This document shows positions 16,994 to 25,047 of a DNA stretch of 64,000 nt, one piece after another. Source of the stretch: DRTC01 sp964521025. GTDB taxonomy: Bacteria > Cloacimonadota > Cloacimonadia > Cloacimonadales > TCS61. The stretch spans positions 28,377 through 92,376 of the forward strand of contig CAZFPK010000010.1 in NCBI GenBank assembly GCA_964521025.1, read 5' to 3'. The notes under the pieces are model-generated. The model was not told the origin of the DNA. It saw only the letters and a list, made by a program, of their open reading frames with translations, and searched no databases. Position numbers and translations under genes: made by a program. Position 1 is the first letter of the stretch, and each line of letters begins with the position of its first letter.

Positions 16994-17013
16994 GGAACAG
17001 GCATGCCTGTTCC
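16994..17013. repeat. Perfect 20-bp palindrome
   Basis: GGAACAGGCATGCCTGTTCC is its own reverse complement. It lies at the breakpoint of the truncated gene at 16140-16957, next to another inverted motif (TGACGGACGCTCCTGCGTCA, ~16954-16973). Confidence 0.7.
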
Positions 17014-17238
17014 TTACGGATAAAGGATAGTCGCAAATAATAAAAAAAACCTCCCCGCAACTTTCTATTTGACAATTTTTTTCCAGATCAAATGGTTGGC
17101 TCGCATCTAAATTGAAAACTGCATCTCTTAATCAGGTAGGAGAAGCAGAATTGCTTAATTAAAAAAAAATTGTTCTTTACTAAGATCGGGAGTAGTGTAT
17201 TTTACTTGCTGAAGTTTTCCTGTTTCGGACTTAAAAAA

Positions 17239-17400
17239 AACTCAGCTCCTGTGCTGTTCCGTACAACCTTTACCGGAAAAAGTTCCTGTTTAATATTGAG
17301 GGAGCGCTTTTTCGTGTAGGGGGAGTACTTTTTTGGAATGGTCGAGTCCTTTTTCGGATCGGGGAAGTGCTTTTTTGAATAGAAGGAGCACTTTTCCCAT
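17239..17400. repeat. 21-bp degenerate tandem repeat (about 7 copies)
   Basis: GAG(N)CTTTTTT cores start at 17302, 17323, 17344, 17365 and 17386, an exact 21-bp period. More diverged copies are seen at 17281, 17260 and 17239. The period is divisible by three, so open frames persist on the minus strand with a seven-residue pattern rich in Ser/Pro/Lys, but no start with a ribosome site is convincing. Confidence 0.75.
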
Positions 17401-17473
17401 ACTGTTTCGTCAGATTTCAGCCGGTGAATTTAAGCATAACTATATATATATAAGAACTATATGAGGAGATAAA

Positions 17474-17563
17474 ATAGAAATACTTCTTTCTATAATTGGA
17501 ACAATAATAACTTGTATTAGTCTTATTTATGCAATAATTATAAATAAACTTCATTCAAAATGA
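17474..17563 (+). CDS. Possible tiny membrane peptide with ATA in place of ATG
   Basis: A 29-codon frame (ATA-GAA-ATA...) encodes one hydrophobic helix (EILLSIIGTIITCISLIYAI) and ends in an ATGA overlap with the next small gene. A GAGGAG site lies 5 nt before the ATA, so the original start was probably ATG. No family is recognised. The overlap and ribosome site argue for a real but possibly inactivated gene. Confidence 0.35.
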   Translation: MEILLSIIGTIITCISLIYAIIINKLHSK

Positions 17564-17840
17564 AAAATTTTAACCTTGAACAAGCACGGGAAAATTATCG
17601 TCAATCTTTAGAAATATTAACATGGTTCCAAAAGGTTGATAGAAAAAAATTGAAGATAAATAAATCCTCGAATGCTTGGCTAAAGGTGAATATATTGCCA
17701 CCGAGTTAGCTAGAAATTCGATCCGTATGATAAAGCGATTTGAAAAAAAAATTAATATTGATACAATTACTAATTGGCAAAAAGAAGGTAGATTTCATAA
17801 TGAATCTCAAATGGATGCGTTCAAGAGACTTCTATATTAA
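17560..17840 (+). pseudogene. Frameshifted small protein gene
   Basis: Starts at ATG 17560 (MKNFNLEQARENYRQSLEIL) and closes at TAG 17707-17709. From about 17665 an adjacent frame stays open to TAA 17838-17840 with a similar charged helical composition (LECLAKGEYIATELARNS, KRFEKKINIDTITNW). Merging the two gives about 93 residues, which suggests one gene broken by an indel between ~17640 and 17670. Function unknown. It is linked to the tiny membrane ORF upstream by an ATGA overlap. Confidence 0.5.
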
Positions 17841-17918
17841 ATTTCCATCTTGTTCCCAAACTCCCTTTTGGGAATACAAACAAAAGCTCCAGCATCATAA
17901 ATCGACAGGAGAACAATA

Positions 17919-19271
17919 ATGAAACCTGTAATCGATGTACATACTCACATTTTCAGTGCTAAAGATATCCCGCTCAAAGGATATTTATTATCGCGGAAAT
18001 ATGAAGGAATTATTATAAAAAATTTGAGTAAAGTGGTAATTCCATGGATTGCCAGATGCATCAGAAACAAAAAGGAAAATGACAAAAAATTCTTCTCTCG
18101 CCTTAAATGCCGGCTCATGATGGAAATTGTTAAAACTGTGATGGGAAAGGGATATGTTAAATGGGGAGATACTCTTTCCAAAGATGTGGTGATAATTGCC
18201 AAAAAGATGATAGAGACATATTCAGATGACGGTACGGATCTGTTCATTCCTTTAATGATTGATTATGAATACTGGTTCATTAATTCTCCTGATAGACATC
18301 TTAAGTGTCAAATAGACTCCTTGTATAAGAATATCATTCTTCCCTTCAAAGGTAAAATTCATCCGTTTGTTGCTTTTGATCCTGCCCGGGAATTGGCATT
18401 CAGAAAAGAACTCTGTGATCCGGATAGTAATAAGGAAAAATACGGTTCATTGCAATTAGTTAAGAATGCTATTGAAAAGTATGGATTCATCGGTGTTAAA
18501 TTGTATAACTCAATGGGATATAAACCTTTTAATAATGCTGATGTCGAAGATAAACGAAAGAAGATTGCCTATCATCAGGATAAATATGTTTTTTCAGGTG
18601 AAGAATATGACCAGGTTTTATCCGAACTATATGATTATTGTATCGATAACGAAGTTCCGATAACTACCCACTGCGGAATGTATGGTATCGAATCGTATCC
18701 TGATGCCAGTTTCGATTTTGGGCAGGCAATTTTCTGGTGTGAAGTTCTCGAACAGGAAAGATATAAGGACCTGCGCTTGAATTTAGCTCATTTTGGCTGG
18801 TATGAAAAAGAAGGTTTTGAAGGAAAAATAACCTGGGTAAAAGACATTTGCTGGATGATGAAACATTATGCTCATCTTTTTGCGGATATATCCTGCCACA
18901 AAGTTACAAAAACCAAAAATCTCACTAAATTCAAAGAGGATTATAAGAAAATGTGCAAACAATTTCCAATCGTAAAGAAGAGACTTCTTTTTGGAACGGA
19001 TTGGCAAGTCTTGTTAAAAGAACCAAATTATAGAAAATTCAAAGAAAATTATGTGGAAGTATTATCAAAAGAAAATAATAATGATAAAGATCATCGATTT
19101 AATAATGATGAGATAGAAAACTTCTTAGGCGGTAATGCTTTGAACTTCCTGGGATTGAAACCGGGAGGAAAGAACCTGGAAAGATTAGAAAAATTCTATA
19201 AGAAAAATAAGATCAAAACTCCCAAATGGTTGACTAAGATCAAATCATCAGGTAATGATGATGTGGTTTAA
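17919..19271 (+). CDS. Amidohydrolase-family metal-dependent hydrolase
   Basis: 450 residues. The N-terminal HTH metal motif (IDVHTHIF), a mid-protein His (ITTHCG), a later His (NLAHFGWY) and a C-terminal Asp (LLFGTDWQVLL) fit the amidohydrolase_2 TIM-barrel family, whose members are hydrolases or decarboxylases. Substrate cannot be read from sequence. No signal peptide, so cytoplasmic. A GGAGAACA site precedes ATG 17919. It stands alone on the plus strand between repeat-rich segments. Confidence 0.85.
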   Translation: MKPVIDVHTHIFSAKDIPLKGYLLSRKYEGIIIKNLSKVVIPWIARCIRNKKENDKKFFSRLKCRLMMEIVKTVMGKGYVKWGDTLSKDVVIIAKKMIETYSDDGTDLFIPLMIDYEYWFINSPDRHLKCQIDSLYKNIILPFKGKIHPFVAFDPARELAFRKELCDPDSNKEKYGSLQLVKNAIEKYGFIGVKLYNSMGYKPFNNADVEDKRKKIAYHQDKYVFSGEEYDQVLSELYDYCIDNEVPITTHCGMYGIESYPDASFDFGQAIFWCEVLEQERYKDLRLNLAHFGWYEKEGFEGKITWVKDICWMMKHYAHLFADISCHKVTKTKNLTKFKEDYKKMCKQFPIVKKRLLFGTDWQVLLKEPNYRKFKENYVEVLSKENNNDKDHRFNNDEIENFLGGNALNFLGLKPGGKNLERLEKFYKKNKIKTPKWLTKIKSSGNDDVV

Positions 19272-19397
19272 ATAGTTTTATCTCACTTTTCGTACTTTTC
19301 GTTCCCAAACTTCTATTTGGGAATGATTGGTGAGAAAACTCTGTTTTGAATTATCCACTAAGTTAAAAGTTGAAAGGTATGCAACAAGAAATGTCAG

Positions 19398-19934
19398 ATG
19401 ATGAATACATATATCGCTCTTTTCAGAGGTATTAATGTCGGAGGAAGAAACCTGCTTCCTATGAAAGATTTGATAAGGATTATGGAAGGTCTCGGTTGCC
19501 TGAATGTTCAATCCTATATTCGAAGCGGTAATGTTGTTTTTCAATTCGAGCAGGGAAATCAGGGTAAAATAGTAGAAAAAATCAGTTCGAAGATATTAGA
19601 GCTATTTGAATTCAAACCAAAAATTCTCATTTTCGAATCAACAGAACTGGAAGTTGCGGTAAAAAATAATCCGTTTGAGATAAAGGATGGCAAAGCCCTA
19701 CATTTCTTTTTCCCAGAGCAGATGCCTGATACTCCCGATTTTAAGGAACTAAATGCTGTTAAATCGGATTCGGAAGAATTCAAACTTTTTGGAAAAGTAC
19801 TCTACTTGAACGCACCGGGCGGAGTTGGTCGCTCTAAATTAGCTTCACAAGTCGAAAAAATATTAGGAGTTCCATCAACGGCAAGAAACTGTAATACCGT
19901 CAATAAACTTTTGGCAATGGTCAGGCAAGTTTGA
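19398..19934 (+). CDS. DUF1697 family protein
   Basis: 178 residues. The N-terminus (YIALFRGINVGGRNLLPMKD), the SYIRSGNVVF segment and the C-terminal GRSKL...ARNCNTVNKLLAM pattern are the hallmarks of DUF1697. Biochemical function of the family is unknown. ATG 19398 is directly followed by another ATG (19401); neither has a strong ribosome site. A terminator follows at 19955. Confidence 0.9.
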   Translation: MMNTYIALFRGINVGGRNLLPMKDLIRIMEGLGCLNVQSYIRSGNVVFQFEQGNQGKIVEKISSKILELFEFKPKILIFESTELEVAVKNNPFEIKDGKALHFFFPEQMPDTPDFKELNAVKSDSEEFKLFGKVLYLNAPGGVGRSKLASQVEKILGVPSTARNCNTVNKLLAMVRQV

Positions 19935-19954
19935 CGCTCACCTCTCAAAAATAA

Positions 19955-19984
19955 AAAAACTGCCCGATATACCAAGCAGTTTTT
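19955..19984 (+). terminator. Intrinsic terminator after the DUF1697 gene
   Basis: Stem AAAAACTGC / GCAGTTTTT with a 12-nt loop and U-rich end. It also has an A-tract on the left, so it may terminate the opposite strand. Confidence 0.85.
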
Positions 19985-20004
19985 CTATCATATTATGATA
20001 ATTA

Positions 20005-20150
20005 TTCGATTCGTAAGCGACCTGTCGCTTTGTAACGAAGTGAAGACGGAAGGGTCGAGTCGAAACGGTAAAATTGACTCTTGTTTCAAGTCGTCGTCAC
20101 TCGTCAAACACAGTTTGACACCTTCCTTACAACTCGATTCACTTTGTTAA
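20005..20150. repeat. Degenerate ~150-bp intergenic repeat, copy B
   Basis: Shares GGTCGAGTCGAAAC, TTGTTTCAAGTCGTCG and GTCAAACACAGTTTGACA in the same order as copy A (15955-16130). Like copy A it abuts the 3' end of a FlgD-tail gene. Confidence 0.6.
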
Positions 20151-21432
20151 GATCATCTTACCTCTAAATGTATTGTCTCCAACTTTTACGACATACATAT
20201 AAATACCGGAGATCATATTCTCGGCATTCCAGGTTTTACTGAAGACCTCATCACTGCAGTAACCATTAAAGATTGTCTGAATTTTCTGACCTTTGGTATT
20301 ATAGATAGTAACTTTGACATTTGCCGGTTCAGGCAGATCGAAACTGATTTCTGTTTGTGGATAGAATGGATTCGGGTAATTATGAAGGCTTCCTTCGATG
20401 ATCGGAACATCGGGATTGTATCCCGGTTCCGGAATGGTGAGTGAAATCGGTCCAAAGTTATTTGTCACACCGGATTCATCCTTGTTTTCTATCCAGTACC
20501 AGTAAGTTTGATTTACATTTACTTCGCTTTCATCTACGAATGTGTATTCAGTTGGTTCAAAGGATGTTCCTCCTCCGGGAATAAGAGAGGAATTTATCTG
20601 GAATGATTCATCGAAGTTTTCATTGTCCGAACGATAGACATTCCAGCCGATGTTATTTGATTCTGTTTGTGTGGTCCAATTGAGCGTTGGTATTCCGTCA
20701 TGATAGAAAGCAGTGAAGGACGAGAGTTCGACCGGTAATGGTTCGTCGTCGGTAAAAAACAAAGGCTAAATCCATGTGTTCATCATAAGGTGGATCAAAA
20801 GCAGGAGGATTGATCAAACGAGTCCATTTCAGATTAATACTATCCCAATAAACCGCATCATCATTAAAATGATCGAGGGAAGTTTTTGCACCATCAAGTT
20901 CTGTACTTCCCTGTACTAATGTGATAGAAACACTCATCCAATAAATAGTGTTTTCTATTTGGATAAAAGGATCATTAATATTAGTGATATTCATTTGACC
21001 AAAATTGTTATGATCATCAGGGATTATTAGCGGATTAATCGGATCAGGATCATACCAGCCTTGTAAACCTGTTCCATAATGTCTGCCCGTAAACTCACCT
21101 TGTCCGAAATCTCTTTCCCAGAGCAATTGATCCGGGATACTGTAACCATCCGGTCCATTGGGATTATCGCTATAGATCCGGATATTAATATTGTCTTCTA
21201 CACCATAAATATCGCTATACGAAGAACCCCAGAAGTGAATATTCCTGATCGGACCTGTTTCCGTGCATTGCCAGTCATCTGCTAACATTTGCGGACTAGT
21301 AATGTTTACATCCCATCCGGTAGGATCAGGAAGTTGCGGGAAATGCATTTTATAGTCATCTCCTGGGTCCCAATCTGCCAATAAAACTCCGACGAAAATT
21401 GTTAGAATGATCAAAAGAATTTTCTTTTTCAT
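20139..21432 (-). pseudogene. Secreted FlgD-tail protein broken by a frameshift
   Basis: Starts at ATG 21432 (signal peptide MKKKILLIILTIFVGVLLA; AAGGAG upstream). The first frame continues to MDLAFVFYRRR. At the run of six T (minus strand, ~20750-20756) it leaves the frame that resumes as TDDEPLPVELSSFTAFYHDG and runs to the stop at 20139 with an intact sorting-like tail (SGIYMYVVKVG, KMILTK). Compared with the intact paralogue at 21924-23201 the joined protein would be about 430 residues. The homopolymer suggests slippage; a sequencing error or phase variation cannot be excluded. Confidence 0.8.
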
Positions 21433-21457
21433 AATAAATTTCTCCTTTTTAATGTGT

Positions 21458-21661
21458 TTACAGCGTTTTTTCAAGGTTATATAAATAACCGTATTTTTTT
21501 CGATAGTTACGATGGATTCTCATACCTCGCTTTCTATGTTTTTCAATATTTCTTGAAATATTCTTCCTGCTTTTCAGGAAGAGATAAATCGAAAAAATTC
21601 CACAGGTTAAAATAATTGAGTAAAGCAAGATATTCCCGAGTTCAATCAATGCATAATTCAT
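21458..21661 (-). CDS. Small single-span membrane protein with C-terminal GYL motif
   Basis: 67 residues; ATG 21661 preceded by AAGGGGGAAT. One N-terminal helix (~10-29) is followed by a highly basic tail ending RKKYGYLYNLEKTL. Same plan as the proteins at 4901-5101 and 59391-59627. It lies 25 bp upstream of the frameshifted secreted-protein gene, in the same direction, and may be co-transcribed with it. No known family. Confidence 0.7.
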   Translation of the reverse strand: MNYALIELGNILLYSIILTCGIFSIYLFLKSRKNISRNIEKHRKRGMRIHRNYRKKYGYLYNLEKTL

Positions 21662-21851
21662 TATTCCCCCTTGATTTTTTTGGGAATGCGAAAAACATCG
21701 GAATGTTCCCGATTCTTCGAGAGCTTCCGATTGTTTGGTTTTAAAACTTCAACATTCCAATGATCTGAGGACAATCGAAAGTTAAAATTCGTTCCCACGC
21801 AGAAGCATGGGAATGAGGTATTATTTCAACAACGCTAGGATTGATTAAAGT

Positions 21852-21911
21852 TGTCATGGTGAGCGAAGTCGAACCATACAAGGAAATCCTTCGACTCCGC
21901 TCAGGATGACA
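21852..21911. repeat. Palindromic intergenic repeat (GTCAT...ATGAC family), copy 2
   Basis: Begins TGTCATGGTGAGCGAAGTCG and ends CGACTCCGCTCAGGATGACA, an imperfect inverted repeat. It matches the element at 12156-12254 in ends and in the TCGAAGGAT-like arms. Confidence 0.7.
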
Positions 21912-21923
21912 TAATTACTCATA

Positions 21924-23201
21924 CTATCTGGTTAAGATCATCTTTCCGGAGAAAGTCTCATCTCCTACTTCGATGACATACATATAAATACCGGAGGTCA
22001 TATTCTCGGCATTCCAGGTTTTACTGAAGATATCATCATTGCAATAACCATTAAAGATCGTCTGAACTTTCTGACCTTTGGTATTATAGATAGTAACTTT
22101 GACATTTGCCGGTTCAGGCAGATCGAAACTGATTTCAGTCGATGTATAGAATGGATTCGGATAGTTACGAATACTTCCTTCGATAACAGGTGCATCGGGA
22201 TTATCTCCGTTATTATCGGGAATCATCAGAGAAATCGGACCATAAGTATTCGTTGCTCCGGATTCATCTCTGTTTTCTATCCAATACCAGTATGTATTAT
22301 TTACAGTAACATCATTTTCATCGATGAAAGTATATTCAGTCGGTTCAAAGGTTGTTCCTGCACCAGGAATTAAGATAGAATTTGCCTGGAAGGAATCGTT
22401 CTGGTTTTCAGTTTCGGAACGATAGACATTCCAGCCGATGTTATTGGATTCGGTTTGTGTGGTCCAATTAAGGGTTGGAGTTCCATCATGATAGAAAGCA
22501 GTGAAGGATGAAAGTTCGACAGGAGTAGGAGGTGCATCACTGGTAATAACAAATGCTTGATCTAATGATTCACTGTTAACAGGATCTCTTAATTCCATCC
22601 ATCTCATAATTATATCATCCCAATAAACTGAATCATCATTCCAATGATCTTGAGTAGTTTTCCAACCAATGTATTCTTCTTGCGTAGGTTGATCGATTTC
22701 GATTGAAACATCGAGCCAGTAAATAGTACCTTCTTCCTGATAAAAAGGATTAGAAATATCAACAATATTTATCTGGTAATAATTGATATGATCACCCTCA
22801 ATATAATCACTCGGCGGATCGAACCAACCCTGGTTACCTTCTCCATACCAAATGTACGAGAATTGAACTTGAAGAAAATCTTGTTCCCATAGAAGAGCAC
22901 CAGGTTCACTCCAACCCTGCTGTCCAACGGGTACATTATCATGGATGCTTAAATGAACTCTGATTATATCGGAATCCAAATCACCTTTCCAGGAAACCCA
23001 GATATGTACATCGGTAACTTCCCCTGATTCAGTGCATTGCCAATCGTCAGCAATTATTTCCGGCCAGGTACAATTTACATCCCAACCATAAGGATCCGGA
23101 AGTTGCGGATAATGCATTTTGTAGTCATCACCTTCATTCCAATCAGCGAATAAAACTCCAACAAAAATCGTCAGACTAATTAAAATAATCGTCTTCTTCA
23201 T
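21924..23201 (-). CDS. Secreted protein with FlgD/type-A-sorting-like tail
   Basis: 425 residues, the intact member of a local three-gene family. Signal peptide (MKKTIILISLTIFVGVLFA), then a ~200-residue Trp/Asp-rich beta domain (ADDWQCTESG, GWKTTQDHWNDD), a module beginning VELSSFTAFYHDG (~235-335), and a tail with RNYPNPFYTSTEI, GQKVQTIFNGY, SGIYMYVIEVG and KMILTR. Such tails direct proteins to the cell surface through type IX-like systems in related phyla; whether that holds here is inference. AAGGAGAAA precedes the start. The truncated (16140) and frameshifted (20139) copies are its paralogues. Confidence 0.85.
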   Translation of the reverse strand: MKKTIILISLTIFVGVLFADWNEGDDYKMHYPQLPDPYGWDVNCTWPEIIADDWQCTESGEVTDVHIWVSWKGDLDSDIIRVHLSIHDNVPVGQQGWSEPGALLWEQDFLQVQFSYIWYGEGNQGWFDPPSDYIEGDHINYYQINIVDISNPFYQEEGTIYWLDVSIEIDQPTQEEYIGWKTTQDHWNDDSVYWDDIIMRWMELRDPVNSESLDQAFVITSDAPPTPVELSSFTAFYHDGTPTLNWTTQTESNNIGWNVYRSETENQNDSFQANSILIPGAGTTFEPTEYTFIDENDVTVNNTYWYWIENRDESGATNTYGPISLMIPDNNGDNPDAPVIEGSIRNYPNPFYTSTEISFDLPEPANVKVTIYNTKGQKVQTIFNGYCNDDIFSKTWNAENMTSGIYMYVIEVGDETFSGKMILTR

Positions 23202-23513
23202 AATAATTTCTCCTTATTTTTAAGTTTGCTTGGATTAACATTTCACCGAAATTTTTTACGACATTAACGATCGATTACTTAATTGCGATATTATAGTAAA
23301 TTGAATAACTGCTATTTTTAATCTCTAAAAAAGGTTTAAAATATAGATTAGTTTGTTTATTTACGATGGTAAAAACTACAAAACAAACAATGAAATAAAT
23401 TCATTAATTTGTATCCCCTCCTGATATATATTTTGAATTTGTTGACTTACAAATTTGGAAATTTAAAATAAAAAAAATTAACTGGATTTGAAAAGCCAAC
23501 AAACTCTAATTTC
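23202..23513. other. Intergenic region upstream of the secreted-protein gene
   Basis: AT-rich, 312 bp. On the minus strand it contains an AGGAGGGG site near 23415 followed by a 15-codon frame (MNLFHCLFC...), too short to call. No repeat family is recognised. It should hold the promoter of the gene at 21924-23201. Confidence 0.35.
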
Positions 23514-23804
23514 TTAAACTTTTTTTCCGTTCCTTTTATTTAATGCTTCTCTCAATAATGTAATTAATCCGGCTGTAGCAAAATTGGCGACACCTCCGGG
23601 AGTTGCAGATGAGGGAGGATTGGGAGATAGGAGAACTAATAAGAGCATTTTTGCGGTTCCGGTTGGTTTAGAAATGCCTTCTTCCCAACGCTTAACGGTA
23701 TTTTCACTTATTCCGAAATAGGTAGCAAAATCCTTGCGGGTAAAGTGTTTGGCTTCTCTATACTTCTTGATATTTTGAGGAGTGAGAATGAGACTTTCTT
23801 TCAT
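23514..23804 (-). CDS. XRE-type helix-turn-helix protein (antitoxin-like)
   Basis: 96 residues. The helix-turn-helix spans ~10-45 (KYREAKHFTRKDFATYFGISENTVKRWE), followed by GISKPTGTAKMLLLVLL, the layout of solitary HigA/MqsA-like regulators. Its C-terminus (residues ~55-80) is Gly/Ala/Pro-rich and unusual. No toxin gene is adjacent. AAAGGATGG precedes ATG 23804. A DNA-binding repressor is likely, possibly controlling its own AT-rich upstream region. Confidence 0.75.
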   Translation of the reverse strand: MKESLILTPQNIKKYREAKHFTRKDFATYFGISENTVKRWEEGISKPTGTAKMLLLVLLSPNPPSSATPGGVANFATAGLITLLREALNKRNGKKV

Positions 23805-23963
23805 GATCCATCCTTTCTAATTAAATATTTATTAATTAATTCGCTAACAAAAATATTTAATCGTCAAATTATTGTCAAATAATATTTATTTTTTTTAAGT
23901 TTATAATAACAAATATTTATAATAATAATTAAAAAATAATCGTTTATTTATGCAATTATTTTA

Positions 23964-23975
23964 TGACAATTGTCA
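23964..23975. promoter_or_regulatory. 12-bp palindrome upstream of nadE (possible operator)
   Basis: TGACAATTGTCA is a perfect palindrome ~140 bp before nadE and ~160 bp before the divergent HTH gene, in otherwise featureless AT-rich DNA. Operator function is a guess. Confidence 0.3.
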
Positions 23976-24115
23976 ATATAAAAATTTTCTTTTTGTATTC
24001 GATTTTATAAAAAATATTTTGAAAAAAACTGCTGCTTTTTCTTTCAAAAATAAATTCTTGACCATGTTAGGTTATATTAGTTATTTGATAATAAAAATGT
24101 TTGAGTGGAGAATTA

Positions 24116-24880
24116 ATGAGAAAAATAAACCTTGTGGATGAGATAAACAAGATTGTCGAGTTCATTCAAAACGAATTGAAATCAACGGGACTTTCCAAAA
24201 TAATTATCGGTTTATCCGGCGGGATCGATTCATCCGTAACTGCTGCTCTGTGCGTTCGAGCAATCGGAAAAGAGAATGCATTCGGAGTGATGATGCCGTA
24301 TCGGAAAAGTCATCCGGAAAGTTTGTCCGATGCGAAAGAGGTTGCTGAAAAATTAGGAATTAAATTCAAGATCGTCGATATTTCTCCGATGGTGGATTCG
24401 TATTTTGATAAATATGAGAATGAAGCAGATATTTTACGACGAGGAAACCGAATGGCACGCGAGAGAATGTGCATTCTCTATGATCTATCAGCGAAATATA
24501 AAGCTCTCGTTGCCGGAACCGGAAATAGATCGGAACTTCTGATCGGATATTGTACGCAATACGGAGACAGTGCTTGTGCTTTTGAACCGCTTGGACATTT
24601 ATACAAAACCGAAGTCAGGGAAATGGCAAAACTACTCGATCTGCCGGAAAAAGTGATCGCAAAAAATCCGACTGCCGATCTCTGGGAAAATCAGACCGAT
24701 GAAGATGAGATGGGAATTTCCTACAAAAAGTTAGATGAAATCCTGTATAACTTATTTGACATGAAGTTTGTAAAAGAAGAAATCATAAAATTAGGATTTT
24801 CAATTGAAGAGATTGAAAAAGTTGAGAGAATGTATAAGAATTCCGAATTTAAAAGAAGAATGCCGAAAATGATTAGTTGA
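24116..24880 (+). CDS. nadE: NAD synthetase, ammonia-dependent type
   Basis: 254 residues from ATG 24116, with GGAG 6 nt upstream. The PP-loop LSGGIDSSV binds ATP pyrophosphate; NRSELLIGYCTQYGDSAC and KNPTADLWENQTDEDEMG are the NadE signatures. No glutaminase domain is present, so it should amidate deamido-NAD with ammonia to make NAD. Length is normal for the single-domain form. Divergent from the HTH gene; monocistronic. Confidence 0.95.
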   Translation: MRKINLVDEINKIVEFIQNELKSTGLSKIIIGLSGGIDSSVTAALCVRAIGKENAFGVMMPYRKSHPESLSDAKEVAEKLGIKFKIVDISPMVDSYFDKYENEADILRRGNRMARERMCILYDLSAKYKALVAGTGNRSELLIGYCTQYGDSACAFEPLGHLYKTEVREMAKLLDLPEKVIAKNPTADLWENQTDEDEMGISYKKLDEILYNLFDMKFVKEEIIKLGFSIEEIEKVERMYKNSEFKRRMPKMIS

Positions 24881-24982
24881 GTATGCACAACCTTAAACTC
24901 AAATAGTTTTGTTCTATTTAATGAATTGCTTCACTTGACTGACGCTATTTATGAGAATTGTGTCACCTGGTTGTCGATATTA

Positions 24983-25023
24983 CTGAACTCCATCATCCGG
25001 CAGCTGCCGGAGATGAAGTCCAG
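24983..25023. repeat. Hairpin repeat (CTGAACTCCATC family), copy 1
   Basis: Runs from CTGAACTCCATCATCCGGCAG to its near-complement ending GATGAAGTCCAG, with the palindrome CCGGCAGCTGCCGG at the centre (24997-25010). A decayed copy lies at 32351-32391. Each sits just upstream of a plus-strand gene. Confidence 0.7.
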
Positions 25024-25047
25024 CCAATAAAATAAATTGGAGACAAA

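Noticed and set aside
17239..17400. CRISPR or iteron origin
   Set aside because: Period of 21 bp leaves no spacers, copies are degenerate, and no replication gene is nearby.
23400..23440. 15-codon leader peptide upstream of the secreted-protein gene
   Set aside because: Good ribosome site but too short and without attenuator-like structure to support.
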